Below are positions 5,496-5,710 of a DNA stretch of 5,710 bases, in pieces. A program made the translations under genes and the position numbers. The notes below the pieces were generated by a model, which saw nothing but the letters and a program-made list of their open reading frames with translations, did no database searches and had not been told where the DNA came from. Numbering within the stretch: position 1 is the stretch's first letter; the number at the start of each line of letters is the position of its first letter. This DNA comes from Bacteroides sp. (lineage in GTDB: Bacteria > Bacteroidota > Bacteroidia > Bacteroidales > Bacteroidaceae), in the NCBI GenBank assembly GCA_019412865.1, contig DXOJ01000242.1, positions 1 through 5,710 on the forward strand. Direction: 5' to 3'.

Positions 5496-5710
5496 GAAAA
5501 ATGGATTTGTAGTGATGAAACAGGGAAACGTTGAGTATGAAAGGCAAGTGAACAGTAATTTGCTGAATCATTCGCACCAGAATATGAACATTTTTGGGAA
5601 GAAAAAAGGATATAATATAGAGTTATAGATATAAAAAATAGCGAATATATATAAAGTTTGATTTTAAATGAAAAGAGTTTGTTTAAAATTGCTGTCATCC
5701 GCCTTGTGAG
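5496..5710. other. AT-rich tail without a convincing gene
   Basis: I see no reliable coding region here. A + strand frame overlapping the 4Fe-4S gene stays open to a TAG at 5626-5628 but shows no family features. Another + strand frame ends in FAESFAPEYEHFWEEKRI and a TAA, which has protein-like composition and could be a gene remnant, though TAA interrupts it just upstream. A perfect 8-bp AT-only inverted repeat, ATTTTAAA (5661-5668) and TTTAAAAT (5682-5689), is present. A TATAAT at 5611-5616 lacks a -35 partner. Confidence 0.5.

Noticed and set aside
1..5710. CRISPR array, tRNA or rRNA genes, integrase, transposase or insertion sequence
   Set aside because: No regularly spaced repeats, cloverleaf, rRNA-like sequence or recombinase motifs were seen on either strand.

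Overview
The window is AT-rich, with strong AGGAGG/GGAGG ribosome binding sites. Its protein families point to a low-GC Gram-positive, most likely a clostridial gut-type Firmicute (Lachnospiraceae-like). That placement is my inference; no rRNA or other phylogenetic marker is present. All recognisable genes are on the + strand.

Region 1 (about 1-1460) is the remains of a type II restriction-modification locus. A D12-class (Dam/DpnII-type, alpha) adenine methyltransferase is complete except for one in-frame TGA at codon 115, where relatives carry Arg after the Ala-Ala pair. Overlapping its 3' end is the N-terminal third of a restriction endonuclease whose nuclease part is missing. The reading frame stops resembling the family near base 1243. 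A scar of about 170 bases follows, with a hairpin and a terminator-like structure.

Region 2 (1470-3064) has a small NucS-like PD-(D/E)XK nuclease domain that seems to lack its normal start. Seventeen bases downstream comes a macro-domain protein with a long C-terminal extension resembling a helix-turn-helix domain. The macro gene has the strongest ribosome binding site of this part of the window.

Region 3 (3065-4573) starts with an intergenic stretch of 178 bases. It contains a terminator-like hairpin, an inverted repeat that would compete with that hairpin, and a GNRA-capped hairpin beside the next ribosome binding site. Next come an intact ADP-ribosylglycohydrolase (DraG family) and a C-terminally truncated SIMPL-domain (DUF541) gene.

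Region 4 (4608-5710) has an intact membrane protein with two 4Fe-4S ferredoxin motifs (NapH-like), then about 215 bases of very AT-rich DNA without a convincing gene.

The main biological theme is ADP-ribose removal. Two unrelated ADP-ribose-processing enzymes, macro and DraG, lie side by side next to decayed DNA-modification and DNA-cleavage genes, and no ADP-ribosyltransferase is visible. At least four gene edges look broken (methyltransferase, endonuclease, NucS-like 5' end, SIMPL 3' end), which suggests a patchwork accessory region with repeated insertion and deletion.
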